Shown here piece by piece: positions 37,339 through 46,772 of a stretch of 64,000 nucleotides of DNA. The notes under the pieces were generated by a model. It had not been told where the DNA came from and ran no database searches. It was given only the letters and a program-made list of their open reading frames with translations. Origin of the DNA: Paraglaciecola mesophila KMM 241. GTDB taxonomy: Bacteria; Pseudomonadota; Gammaproteobacteria; Enterobacterales; Alteromonadaceae. The first letter of the stretch is position 1. Each line of letters begins with the position of its first letter. The position numbers and the translations under genes are program-made. Location: contig NZ_BAEP01000023.1 of the NCBI RefSeq assembly GCF_000315015.1, positions 1 through 64,000 on the forward strand. The letters run 5' to 3'.

Positions 37339-39372
37339 ATGTCTAACTCAATCTCTCGCTTGTTACTCGTCGAAGACGATGAAGATGATTACATACTAGC
37401 GCGAGATTATATCGAGCAACTCAGCACGCTTGAGTTTGAAATTGATTGGGTCACAAATCAGCATGATGCCTTGGCAAAAATGGCTGAAAATAGACATGAC
37501 ATTTGTTTATTAGATTACCAGCTGGGTGCTGAAAACGGTTTAACAGTATTAAAGCGCGCTATTGCAGCTGGATTTACCTCACCTATCATTATGCTTACCG
37601 GCCAAGCTGATGAAGAAGTGGATATGGCGGCGTTAGATGCAGGTGCTGTTGATTATATTATCAAAAGCGAATTAAGTAGTAGTCGCTTTGCACGGGCTAT
37701 CCGCTACGCTTTGGCACGCCGGGAGATTGAAAAAGAGCGTGTCGACAGATTAAAAGCAGAAGCCGAAAACCGCTCTAAAGACAGGTTTTTAGCGCACTTA
37801 AGTCATGAGCTGCGTACACCGCTGACATCGATTTTAGGTTATACCGAATTGTTGATGGACTCTAAAATGGGTCAATCGGCCCAGTCGGAGTTAGCGATCG
37901 TACTGAACAACAGTAAGCATTTATTAAGTTTGCTCAATAACATGCTCGACTTGTCTAAAATAGCCGCAGATAAGCTCGAGTTAAACCTGAGTGAAGTCAA
38001 CCTAGATGCGCTAATCGCCGATGTATATGCATTGATGAGCATTCCCGCGACTGATAAGGGTCTTACGCTTACAGTGATTTCAGACACGCCATTACCTCTG
38101 AAAATTCAAACTGACGCGACCCGTTTTCGCCAAGTATTGATTAACTTGATAAGTAACGCGATAAAATTTACAGAGCAAGGCAGTGTCACCGTGCGCCTGT
38201 GGTGTAAAGAGCGGGAAGAGTGTGAGTTTTTATACTTTTCTGTTACAGATACAGGAATTGGTATTCCTCAAAATCAGCTCGATAGTGTTTTCAAGCCATT
38301 TGAGCAAGTCGCAGATGTGGTTTCAAGGCGTCAAGGCGGAAGCGGATTAGGATTGGCTATCTGTAATGAGCTTGTCGCCAAGATGGGGGGGGAAGTTAGT
38401 TTGCAATCAACTTTTGGCGAGGGAAGTAGTTTCACCGCTTATATCCACACAGGGGATACCAAACAATCTCCCCACGAAGTGTTAAGTTTTGATGCCAAGC
38501 CAATAATCGCTAAAGAATGCAATACGCTCAATTATCAAGGGAAAGTGTTGGTAGTGGATGACGTAAATGACATCCGCATGTTAGTAGGGCATATGGTGCA
38601 AAATTCGGGCTTACAGGTGGAATATGGGCGAAACGGCTTAGAAGCGTTAGATAAGGTCACCGATGCTCATAATGATGGGCAGCCATACGATTTAGTGTTA
38701 ATTGATATTCACATGCCAGTGATGAATGGCTCTGAGGCCATCAAGCAAATCCGTTCAAGTGGTATTCAATCTCCTGTGGTTGCCATGACTGCGGCCACAA
38801 TGAAAGGGGTTCGTGATCAATTGATTTCTCAGGGATTTACCAATGTGCTTGAAAAGCCAATTAATCTGGATGCATTAATGAAAGTGCTCGATTCACACCT
38901 TACCCCGGTCAGCAAAGTTACTCAGTGCCACGATGAATCGTCAGCAGCGATGGAGCCTTCAGCAGAGATGGGGCCCTCAGCAGTGACGAAACAGAATAAC
39001 GTGTCACAGCATAGTGAGAGCCAAAACAAACTGCATTATTTACTGGTTGAGGACGATGTTGATGCCGCTGATATCACCGCTTTGTTATTAGAAAGCCTAG
39101 GCGTAGATGTGCATGTTGCCCATTCAGGCCAAGAATGTCTGGACGTTTTTAAGCAGCGCAATGACTGGAGCAAAGTATTAATGGATTTAAACTTGCCAGA
39201 TGCCAACGGGTTGAATTTGGCCAAGGAAATCCATAAGTCTTCCCCCCAGGTAGAAATGGTAATTTTAAGCGGAGAAGAGCCTGATGCGCAAAGCATGACA
39301 GATGCCGATATCTCCAAATTCATTCTAAAACCCATCAATAAACAAGTGTTAAGCGACTTAGTGAAAGATTAG
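37339..39372 (+). CDS. Hybrid histidine kinase REC-HisKA-HATPase-REC-REC
   Basis: Five domains can be followed: receiver 1 (about 5-125, LLVEDDEDD and LLDYQLGAENG), HisKA with His156 in LSHELRTPLTSI, HATPase (about 255-375, NAIKFT, DTGIGIP, GGSGLGLAICNEL), receiver 2 (about 410-525, VVDDVNDIR and LIDIHMPVMNG) and receiver 3 (about 565-675, LVEDDVDAAD and LMDLNLPDANG). A repetitive linker (SSAAMEPSAEMGPSAV) separates the last two. There is no membrane segment, so it is cytosolic and probably fed by phosphate through its N-terminal receiver. Last gene of the cluster, 15 bases after the CheY-like gene. Confidence 0.94.
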   Translation: MSNSISRLLLVEDDEDDYILARDYIEQLSTLEFEIDWVTNQHDALAKMAENRHDICLLDYQLGAENGLTVLKRAIAAGFTSPIIMLTGQADEEVDMAALDAGAVDYIIKSELSSSRFARAIRYALARREIEKERVDRLKAEAENRSKDRFLAHLSHELRTPLTSILGYTELLMDSKMGQSAQSELAIVLNNSKHLLSLLNNMLDLSKIAADKLELNLSEVNLDALIADVYALMSIPATDKGLTLTVISDTPLPLKIQTDATRFRQVLINLISNAIKFTEQGSVTVRLWCKEREECEFLYFSVTDTGIGIPQNQLDSVFKPFEQVADVVSRRQGGSGLGLAICNELVAKMGGEVSLQSTFGEGSSFTAYIHTGDTKQSPHEVLSFDAKPIIAKECNTLNYQGKVLVVDDVNDIRMLVGHMVQNSGLQVEYGRNGLEALDKVTDAHNDGQPYDLVLIDIHMPVMNGSEAIKQIRSSGIQSPVVAMTAATMKGVRDQLISQGFTNVLEKPINLDALMKVLDSHLTPVSKVTQCHDESSAAMEPSAEMGPSAVTKQNNVSQHSESQNKLHYLLVEDDVDAADITALLLESLGVDVHVAHSGQECLDVFKQRNDWSKVLMDLNLPDANGLNLAKEIHKSSPQVEMVILSGEEPDAQSMTDADISKFILKPINKQVLSDLVKD

Positions 39373-39949
39373 TGTCAGCTTAATCTTCAAGCCGTAAATC
39401 ATAAATTCATCAGTCCAAACGACTCCTTGATAAAATCTCACGCATTGAGCGAATACGCTGTCACCCAGATGCAAGGCCATTAAACCACGTTGCGTTTTGT
39501 TAGCTTAAGCGTCGTGCTAACGGCTCCGTGGTTGGGTTTTGTATTTACTTGAATACGTTGGCATTACAGTAAAATCGCTGTTGCGTTTTTCGCTGGGCGA
39601 TTACCTATGAATGAGGTTAGCTCGGTAAGTGAATCCGTTGGGGCCACAGATAGTAGCAGTATCGAGTGTGTTTAACGCACGGCCCCAACGAAAGGGGTAG
39701 TGAATTAGCGCTGTAAAGCAAAGCTAGCATTCAGGCTAATTCTCCAAATTGTATTATGCCAGTGCTTGGCAAGTTCGCTCCGATAAAGGGGAGCGATATA
39801 TAAATGAAGTACAAGCAAACCTTACGCCAAATATATTAGTTGCTGAATTTAAAGGCTTTTCAATTCCCAGCTCGTTTTTTGTGCACCAAAAAGTGAAAAA
39901 ATGCGACACCAAAATAGCTTTTACTCACTGTCGCAAATCCACAAAACCG
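39373..39949. other. Convergent intergenic region with nested inverted repeats
   Basis: No credible gene lies in these 577 bases; an open frame at 39749-39997 has no ribosome binding site and runs into the opposite gene. AACCACG (39483-39489) pairs with CGTGGTT (39527-39533), and inside it GTTAGC (39499-39504) pairs with GCTAAC (39516-39521). This could fold as a two-stem RNA. It may be a terminator, a dispersed repeat or part of a small RNA; the sequence alone does not decide. Confidence 0.45.
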
Positions 39950-42373
39950 TTAAGAGTCTGCCAAAGCATGTTTAGGCTTGACGAATTTTTTAAGTAGCAC
40001 GGGTAGTAAGGTGGTATCGGTTATAAACGCCAGTAACATGGCTAAGCAGGTTAATAATCCAAATAGAATGCTTGGTACAAAGTCGGAGAAACTGAGCAAC
40101 GAGAAGCCTACAGCGATAATCGTTGTCGTATAAATCAACGCAAAACCAACAGACTTGAAAGTATTTTGTACGGCTTGCTGGCTGTCATTAGACTCTTTGT
40201 TTAACTCTTCTAGGTAGCGGTGCACAAAATGGATCGTGTCATCCACCGCTATACCCATAGCAATGGCTGAGATGGTAATGGTCATCAAATCAAGCGGTAT
40301 TGCTAGCCATCCCATCACGCCAAGGATGACCAAAGTCGTCAGTATGTTTGGAATAACCGCGATAATGGCGACTTTAAATGAGCGAAATATCACTAGCAGT
40401 ACCAGTGTTAATGCACCAAAGACTAGGCCTAACGTCATAATTTGTGAGGTAAACAACCGTTGCAGAATGTCTTGATACAGTACAAACAGGTTCGTCAGAC
40501 TATAGCTTTCCGGTGCTATTTCTAACATGTCTAAGTCGTCGCGAAGAGTCTGTAAAAACTCTGCGCGGTTAAAATCCGGTGTACTGTCTTGAATACGTGT
40601 GCTAATACGCAACTGCTGATTTTCAGGGTTGAAGTAGGCGCCAAGCAGTTGCTCGGTGAGAGAATCATCCAGTAATTTGTAAATGACGGTTAACTCGTAC
40701 TCGGTCAGCGGCTTGCCCTGATTGACCTTTTTCGCTAACTCGGTGAAGTTGACCACTGAGGTAATATTGCCAGTGGCTTCATACTGGCGCATCACATGCT
40801 GTATTTTTTGTAGGGTCTGTACTGTTCTAGCACTCATGACCAAATCATCGCGACGTTCGTCTTTAGGGATGGTGTAAATCAGATCCAGAGGTGTTGAGCC
40901 GCCGAATTCTTTGTCAATAAACTCTAACTCCGTGCGTACTTGCGTGGATTCTTTAAAATAATTTAAGAAGCTGTTCTCGACATCTAATTTTAGCACCCCA
41001 AAAATTGCGCCGCCGCCTATAACGAGGGTGGTTAATACAATAAAGGTAGGGCGCTTTAAACTAAAGGCGCTAAGTCCTGATACCAACCACCGACTTAGGC
41101 GGCCTTCATGGCTGTCACCCTTGCGAGTAAATGATGCCAGCACCGCAGGAAACAGGATTAAACTTGCGCTGATAGACACACCCATTGCTACTATCATCAT
41201 CCAGCCAAAACTTACCACGGGCTGAATGCCACTAAATAGCAAAGAAGCAAAACCTACGCTGGTGGTAATGCCTGCATATAGGCAGGGTTTGAACTTATTG
41301 ATAAACGTTTCACGTAGCAGGTCTTGCTGGTTTGATTCGGTGTCTGTTGCTTCTAATTGCCTAAACTCGACGATGAGATGCACGACTACGGCCAACGTTA
41401 GTATTAATTGCAGTGCAATGAAGTTTGATGAAATGACAGTGGCTCTAAAATCCAAAACACCGAATAACCCGACTGTGAGTAAAACACTCAAACCGCAGCA
41501 TAAAAGTGGCAAAACAACCCAACGTATTTTTCTAAACAATACAAACAGTATCAGGCATATCGCTAGGCCAATAGCACTGCCAAATAACAGTAAATCGCTT
41601 TGTATGATGTCAATCATTTGCTGGCCGAGTACATAGGCCCCACCTAGGAATAAATCGGCGTCGTCTTTAAACGGTTCGATGATCTGATAGATCTTTTTTA
41701 TCTCTTGTTGGCGAGTGAGTTTAAGTTGTTCCTCTATGGGTTGCGCCTTGGCTTTCAAGGCTTCAATTTTCTGCTCGTCTTCTTCACTTAGTTCAGTGTT
41801 TTCGCCTTGCAGAATACCCTTTTGGATCGCGATAATTTGACTCTGGATATCCAGTAATTCTTTATTGGGCTTGAACACAATTTGCATGGCGGTGGCAGTT
41901 TGATCTTGATTCACTAATAGGTCAGTGAATAACGGGTGATCAGTAAATACCTGTTGCATTTTAGCTGCCGAATACTGATTTGCTTGCCATGTAAGCTGCT
42001 CTGGCTTTAAGTTCGGGTCTAGTTCATTTGACAGGGAAAGAAGAGGAACATTAAGAATGTTAGTTACCCCGCCTACTCTGGGTAAGGCTTTAAACTCGCT
42101 TGATATTTGTTGTATATCATTAAACGTTTGTTGGCTAAACAAAGCATGATTCTTTGGCTTGTAAGCGACCAAGATAAATTCTTGAGGGGAAAATCTTTCG
42201 TTTACCACCTGGGTTTCGACGAACATCTTATTGTTTTTGATCAGCAGAGTATCGGCAGATGCATCAATTTTAAATTGCTGCGCAGACCAAGCGGCTAAAG
42301 CACCAGCTAATACGAAAACAATAAGAATAAGTTTGGCGTGGCGAATAATAAAATTGGCTAAAAAGGCACTCAT
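39950..42373 (-). CDS. RND/MMPL-superfamily transporter
   Basis: The protein of 807 residues shows two halves, each with one membrane segment, a large periplasmic loop and a block of five to six more segments, as in MmpL/HpnN-type RND exporters. The first loop includes a charged, coiled-coil-prone stretch (about 160-225). The second membrane block has GIAVDDTIHFVHRYLEEL, a typical RND sterol-sensing-like motif. It is separated by only 7 bases from mlaA upstream on the same strand. The pairing suggests lipid movement between inner and outer membrane. No periplasmic adaptor is present. Family firm; cargo inferred. Confidence 0.9.
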   Translation of the reverse strand: MSAFLANFIIRHAKLILIVFVLAGALAAWSAQQFKIDASADTLLIKNNKMFVETQVVNERFSPQEFILVAYKPKNHALFSQQTFNDIQQISSEFKALPRVGGVTNILNVPLLSLSNELDPNLKPEQLTWQANQYSAAKMQQVFTDHPLFTDLLVNQDQTATAMQIVFKPNKELLDIQSQIIAIQKGILQGENTELSEEDEQKIEALKAKAQPIEEQLKLTRQQEIKKIYQIIEPFKDDADLFLGGAYVLGQQMIDIIQSDLLLFGSAIGLAICLILFVLFRKIRWVVLPLLCCGLSVLLTVGLFGVLDFRATVISSNFIALQLILTLAVVVHLIVEFRQLEATDTESNQQDLLRETFINKFKPCLYAGITTSVGFASLLFSGIQPVVSFGWMMIVAMGVSISASLILFPAVLASFTRKGDSHEGRLSRWLVSGLSAFSLKRPTFIVLTTLVIGGGAIFGVLKLDVENSFLNYFKESTQVRTELEFIDKEFGGSTPLDLIYTIPKDERRDDLVMSARTVQTLQKIQHVMRQYEATGNITSVVNFTELAKKVNQGKPLTEYELTVIYKLLDDSLTEQLLGAYFNPENQQLRISTRIQDSTPDFNRAEFLQTLRDDLDMLEIAPESYSLTNLFVLYQDILQRLFTSQIMTLGLVFGALTLVLLVIFRSFKVAIIAVIPNILTTLVILGVMGWLAIPLDLMTITISAIAMGIAVDDTIHFVHRYLEELNKESNDSQQAVQNTFKSVGFALIYTTTIIAVGFSLLSFSDFVPSILFGLLTCLAMLLAFITDTTLLPVLLKKFVKPKHALADS

Positions 42374-42380
42374 TACTCAC

Positions 42381-43295
42381 TTACTCCTGAGGTGATGCAG
42401 ATGCATCATCCGCTACGTTAGCCGGTTCTACTGCAGCGCCGTTTTGTAATTCTGGGTACTGCTGGTCACGAAGCATACTTTGCATGTACAAGTTACGGAA
42501 AAATATATACGGATCATCTGTTTCGCTACGCAGCTGCTCGTAGGTAGGGGCCTCTGGGGAGAACGCGTGAAACCCTCCGTATGCTTGGATGTATAAAGTC
42601 TCGGGGTTCTCAGTAGCATATTGTATTGGATGGAACACAGATTCAGTAATGGTCGAAAAACCGTTACGTAAGTCGGATTGACCCAATATAGGCAGTACTA
42701 AATAACTGCCGTATCCCACGTCATAGTTGACCAATGTGTCATTGATAGTCGACACTTTCTCATCAATTTCAAACCAGGATGTCGCAGGGTCAAAGAAGCC
42801 TAATATACCAACGGTAGAGTTAATCAAAAAGCGACCAACACTCTTACCGCTATCGCCTACATCCCCTTGAAAAAGCTGATTCAGCGCGTTGAGGGGTTCA
42901 CGTATATTACTAAAAAAGTTGCCAACACTATTTCGTACAGGATCGGGAACGACCTTTGTATAACCTTTTGCCGCTGGAATTAGAACGTACTCAAACAATT
43001 TGTCGTTAAACGCAAAGATAGGGCGGTTGATAAACTCTAACGGATCTTCAAACGCTGCGTTCTCACTAAGGCTAACCCCTTGCACGCTACTTCCAGCTGG
43101 ATAACTGACCACAGTGGGTTCAAGCGTTTGTGAACCATGAGAGCTATTGATAACCAGCTCACTTTCGGTTTTATTTGAACCTTGGTTTTGGTTGTCGCTT
43201 TGCTCTGGTGAGTGAGAGCTACAAGCACTGAGGAATAATGCAGCGCCTAGCACCGCGCCTACAAGAGGCATTTTAATAAAATAATGTGAACGCAA
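42381..43295 (-). CDS. mlaA: MlaA/VacJ phospholipid-transport lipoprotein
   Basis: A lipobox (FLSAC) is followed by the MlaA core: DPLEFINRPIFAFND, DPVRNSVGNFFSNIREPLNALNQLFQGD, RFLINSTVGILGFFDPA and LPILGQSDLRNG. MlaA sits in the outer membrane and removes misplaced phospholipids. TTG 43295 has GAGGA 8 bases upstream while ATG 43271 has no ribosome binding site, so TTG is chosen. No mlaBCDEF genes are next to it; its partner here appears to be the RND/MMPL gene. Confidence 0.93.
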   Translation of the reverse strand: MRSHYFIKMPLVGAVLGAALFLSACSSHSPEQSDNQNQGSNKTESELVINSSHGSQTLEPTVVSYPAGSSVQGVSLSENAAFEDPLEFINRPIFAFNDKLFEYVLIPAAKGYTKVVPDPVRNSVGNFFSNIREPLNALNQLFQGDVGDSGKSVGRFLINSTVGILGFFDPATSWFEIDEKVSTINDTLVNYDVGYGSYLVLPILGQSDLRNGFSTITESVFHPIQYATENPETLYIQAYGGFHAFSPEAPTYEQLRSETDDPYIFFRNLYMQSMLRDQQYPELQNGAAVEPANVADDASASPQE

Positions 43296-43656
43296 ACTGT
43301 GATTCCTCTAGAAGTAAACAAGATTGAGTAAAAATCCGCTGTGTTATTGATTATTTATGGGCTTTTACGCAATAGGGTGGGTAATCGGATACAAAATTCA
43401 TTCCATCTCTAAGCTTATGAATTATATTAACTTATTCGAACTTCTCTAGATATCTATTGATTTTGTGGGAAAAAAATACCGACCAAATATGACAAAGTTA
43501 CCGATTTAATAGGATTCGGGACATAGAGACTTAATACTCACTACTTTCTTCGCTTCATATATTTAACTAACGTTTAAATATCATGGAGTTAAATCATATG
43601 GTTTAGTACTTGCAGAGAGACGATAGAAATTTACATTCGCTCTCTAAGGATAACTT
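43296..43656. other. Divergent intergenic region
   Basis: About 360 AT-rich bases that hold the promoters of mlaA (leftward) and the SYLF lipoprotein (rightward). No repeat, hairpin or small gene is evident. Confidence 0.35.
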
Positions 43657-44229
43657 ATGCAGTACAAATCAATACTTTTTAGCCTTGTGGCCGCGGTCTC
43701 ACTCCTATTATTGGGCGGTTGCTCTACTACAACACAAGCGACTGTCACCCAAAAGCGCCAGGCGGTGCAAACGATGAACGATAAGGTTTTAACAGAACTG
43801 TTTGCTTTGAAACCCAGTGTACGTTCACAAATTAACAGCGCTCCAGGCTATGCGGTATTCGACAATGCAAACGTGAATCTTATTCTCGCTAGTTTTGGGG
43901 GTGGATACGGCGTGGTAACGGACAATCAAACCGGCCAGAAAACCTATATGAAAATGGCAGAGGTGGGGCTAGGTTTAGGCGCCGGCATAAAGGATTTCCG
44001 CGCAGTTTTTGTTTTCCATAACGAAGCCGTTATGTCACGGTTTGTTGAGGAAGGTTGGGCGTTTGGCGCACAAGCAGATGCTGCTGCTAAGGCCGGTGAT
44101 AAAGGTGTTGCCAAAGGTGGAGAAGTGACTGTAGATAACATCACTATCTATCAATTAACGGAAAGCGGATTGTCTTTACAGGCAACGGTGAAGGGCACCA
44201 AATACTGGAAAGACAACGAACTTAACTAA
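43657..44229 (+). CDS. SYLF/YSC84-domain lipoprotein
   Basis: The lipobox LLLGGC precedes a SYLF (YSC84-related) domain covering most of the 190 residues, with SAPGYAVFDNANVNLILASFGGGYGVV and FVFHNEAVMSRFVEEGWAFGAQADAAAKAG. The family binds phospholipids; exported bacterial members are of unknown role. AAGGATAAC lies before the ATG. Single gene, convergent with marR. Confidence 0.9.
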   Translation: MQYKSILFSLVAAVSLLLLGGCSTTTQATVTQKRQAVQTMNDKVLTELFALKPSVRSQINSAPGYAVFDNANVNLILASFGGGYGVVTDNQTGQKTYMKMAEVGLGLGAGIKDFRAVFVFHNEAVMSRFVEEGWAFGAQADAAAKAGDKGVAKGGEVTVDNITIYQLTESGLSLQATVKGTKYWKDNELN

Positions 44230-44251
44230 GTTGAACTAAACAGCGCCGAAG

Positions 44252-44776
44252 TTATTTATTTGTGCCGGCGCTAGTTTGCGTAGTCGTTGCTTCGACCGTG
44301 GTACTCAATGTGTGAATTTGCCCAACTTGTAACAATGGTGCGGCGTCAAGCGCTTCTGCATCCATCATTTTAGCGATGCGTTGCATCGTTGATACTAATT
44401 GGGTTTGCTCCCACTCATCTAACGACTCGAAGCGATTAATGAAGTGCTCTTGCAATAAAGTCGGGGCATTTTTAAACGCAGTTGAACCGGACTCGGTTAA
44501 ACGTACGCCTACTTTGCGTTTATCAATTTGCGAACGTTCACGCACCACATAACCTCGGGCTTCTAGTCTGTCGAGTATGCTAGTGACAGTCGCTGAACTA
44601 AGGTTGATGTGACTAGCAATATCTTTGACCATAACGTCATCGTTATTGGCAATCTCTTGCATGACGATAAGCTGGGGGCTGGTTAACCCTGACTCTTTAC
44701 TGAGCTTCTTGGAGTAAAGGTCAATTGCCCTTATTACGCGTCTTAGCGACACTAATAACTCATCGTATTTTTTCAT
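44252..44776 (-). CDS. MarR-family transcription regulator
   Basis: The winged helix of MarR proteins is clear: LTSPQLIVMQEIA, VKDIASHINLSSATVTSILDRLEARGYVVRERSQIDKRKVGVRLTESG split over residues about 32-100. A Thr/Ala-rich tail of about 30 residues is dispensable-looking. It is divergent from the small-protein/putP-proBA unit and separated from it by a region with a 9-6-9 palindrome. A GC-rich inverted repeat (44242-44272) overlaps its stop and may end transcripts from both sides. It resembles EctR-type regulators of osmolyte genes in context, which is inference. Confidence 0.9.
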   Translation of the reverse strand: MKKYDELLVSLRRVIRAIDLYSKKLSKESGLTSPQLIVMQEIANNDDVMVKDIASHINLSSATVTSILDRLEARGYVVRERSQIDKRKVGVRLTESGSTAFKNAPTLLQEHFINRFESLDEWEQTQLVSTMQRIAKMMDAEALDAAPLLQVGQIHTLSTTVEATTTQTSAGTNK

Positions 44777-44841
44777 TGCGGGTACCTACTTAGTCATTAA
44801 CGGCGAACCCTAGCAAATTTTCCCTTGAATGCAACCTAAAG

Positions 44842-44865
44842 CACTTTTTCTTAGGTGAAAAAGTG
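44842..44865. promoter_or_regulatory. Perfect palindrome between marR and the putP unit
   Basis: CACTTTTTC and GAAAAAGTG are exact inverted repeats around TTAGGT, 66-89 bases before the marR ATG. It is a plausible MarR-family operator controlling one or both divergent transcripts. Apart from this site the 307-base gap to 45083 shows nothing further. Confidence 0.5.
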
Positions 44866-45083
44866 TAATGGACCGATCTTGCTCTAGGGTTGAAGGTATC
44901 TATGCTGGCAGTGATCTAACTCACTCTATTTATGCTATTTTTTCGGCCCCGGGATAGCTTTTAACTCCTTTAGATCCAGAATTACATTTGATCTTTGGAC
45001 AGTAATTGAGCATAATGCTTCGTGTACTAATTAATTGACCTGTAATTATCAGTGCACAACTTATCATTTATCACGGAGACAAA

Positions 45084-45257
45084 ATGAATACGCTTAAAGC
45101 GATCGGTAGTACGCTTACTAAACCTGCCACTTTACTTATTAACGCTATTTTTCACAAAACGAGTTTTTGGTTGCTAACTTGCGCTTCTCTTCTCGTTCTT
45201 GCTACTCACAACCAGTCTCGCGCTCGCACTAAAAGCCAAACCTCCACAAGCCATTAA
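45084..45257 (+). CDS. Small membrane protein (57 aa) ahead of putP
   Basis: ATG 45084 is preceded by CGGAGAC at ideal distance. The frame reads MNTLKAIGSTLTK... to a TAA at 45257. It has one hydrophobic segment (SFWLLTCASLLVLAT, about 31-45) and a basic, Ser/Thr-rich tail. The putP start follows after 10 bases, and putP has no good ribosome binding site of its own, so translation of putP may depend on this small gene. I know no family. It might be a leader peptide or a transporter accessory protein. Confidence 0.6.
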   Translation: MNTLKAIGSTLTKPATLLINAIFHKTSFWLLTCASLLVLATHNQSRARTKSQTSTSH

Positions 45258-45267
45258 TTAATACAGT

Positions 45268-46761
45268 ATGAGTTACATTTCTTTAGCAGTATATTTTATC
45301 GCTATGCTGGGGATAGGCGTGTTCGCTTATCGCCGTTCGACGAGTGATATGTCTGGGTACATTTTAGGTGGTCGCCAAGTCAGCCCTCAAGTCACTGCAC
45401 TTTCCGCAGGGGCGTCAGACATGAGTGGATGGATGCTTATGGGTCTCCCTGGAGCCATGTTCGTCAGTGGGTTTGATAGTATGTTTATCGCTATCGGCTT
45501 GTTGGTCGGCGCGCTGGCCAATTATATTCTGGTTGCCCCGAAATTACGGGTCTACACCGAGGTTGCCAATGATGCTCTGACTATCCCTGAGTTTTTCGCG
45601 AAGCGCTTCAATAATAAGACCAGCAGTATTCGCATCATCTCTGCGGTGATCATTGTAATGTTTTTTACCCTCTATACCTCTGCGGGCTTGGTTGCTGGTG
45701 GTAAGTTATTTGAATCTGCTTTCGGTTTAAATTATCAACTTGGGCTATTTATTACCTTAGGCGTGGTGGTCTCTTACACTCTGCTGGGTGGCTTCTTGGC
45801 AGTATCGTTAACCGATTTTGTTCAGGGCTGTATTATGTTTGTTGCTCTGGCTTTGGTGCCTATCGTTGCATACCAACATTTTACCGATAGCAACGAAATG
45901 CTCGGCTTTGCTTATCAGTCTATTCCGACATTTTCTCAGTCAATGAGTGATATGACGGCTCTGGGATTGGTATCTAGTTTAGCCTGGGGTTTAGGCTATT
46001 TTGGCCAGCCGCACATTATCGTGCGTTTCATGGCGATTCGCTCGGTGCCTGCGGTTAAAACGGCACGTAATATTGGCATGAGTTGGATGACGGTCACTAT
46101 TACTGGAGCACTGTCTACCGGTCTAGTCGGTGTTGCCTATGCTAATAAATTTAACTTAGCAGTGGATGACCCAGAAACCATTTTCATTATTTTCTCTGAA
46201 TTACTATTTCACCCATTAATCAGTGGCTTCCTATTAGCTGCAATTTTAGCAGCCATTATGAGCACCATTTCGTCGCAATTGCTGGTATCAGCCAGTTCAC
46301 TGACCGAAGACATTTACCGTTTAAAAGCGGGCAATGAAGTCAGCGATGAGCAAACCGTGAAAATGGGGCGCTATGGCGTCGCAGGAGTAGCAGTCGTAGC
46401 CTTGTTACTATCACTGGATAGTAACAATAGTATTTTATCATTGGTCAGTAATGCGTGGGCTGGTTTTGGCGCCGCATTCGGACCGTTAGTGTTGTTTTGC
46501 TTGTACAAAGCAAATTTAACCCACAAAGCTGCTGTAGCAGGCATTATATCCGGTGCTGTAACTGTGCTGGTTTGGATTTATGTGCCGCTGCTACCTAACG
46601 GACAAACGCTTTCTAGCGTGATGTATGAAATTGTCCCAGGCTTTATTGTAAGTGCTGCTGTTATCTGGCTCGTGAGTCAGTTTGGTGAAAAACCAAGTAA
46701 AGCCACAGCGGCTATGTTCGATGAAACCAATCAGGTTTTAGCCAAACAACATTCAAATTAA
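45268..46761 (+). CDS. putP: Sodium/proline symporter
   Basis: An SSS-family protein with about 13 membrane segments and PutP hallmarks: YILGGRQVSPQVTALSAGASDMSGWMLMGLPG near residue 32, LTDFVQG, WGLGYFGQPHIIVRFMAI and MSTISSQLLVSASSLTEDIY. The Ser residues of the last block are part of the sodium site in PutP. It is followed at 11 bases by proB, then proA, so proline uptake and synthesis are in one operon. No putA lies nearby, which suggests use of proline as an osmolyte rather than as food. Confidence 0.93.
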   Translation: MSYISLAVYFIAMLGIGVFAYRRSTSDMSGYILGGRQVSPQVTALSAGASDMSGWMLMGLPGAMFVSGFDSMFIAIGLLVGALANYILVAPKLRVYTEVANDALTIPEFFAKRFNNKTSSIRIISAVIIVMFFTLYTSAGLVAGGKLFESAFGLNYQLGLFITLGVVVSYTLLGGFLAVSLTDFVQGCIMFVALALVPIVAYQHFTDSNEMLGFAYQSIPTFSQSMSDMTALGLVSSLAWGLGYFGQPHIIVRFMAIRSVPAVKTARNIGMSWMTVTITGALSTGLVGVAYANKFNLAVDDPETIFIIFSELLFHPLISGFLLAAILAAIMSTISSQLLVSASSLTEDIYRLKAGNEVSDEQTVKMGRYGVAGVAVVALLLSLDSNNSILSLVSNAWAGFGAAFGPLVLFCLYKANLTHKAAVAGIISGAVTVLVWIYVPLLPNGQTLSSVMYEIVPGFIVSAAVIWLVSQFGEKPSKATAAMFDETNQVLAKQHSN

Positions 46762-46772
46762 GGAAACATTCA

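Noticed and set aside
39749-39997. 82-codon frame in the convergent gap after the hybrid kinase
   Set aside because: No ribosome binding site, odd composition, and its end overlaps the opposite transporter gene.
41226-41636. 136-codon frame antisense to the RND transporter
   Set aside because: Shadow of a membrane-protein gene; no independent support.
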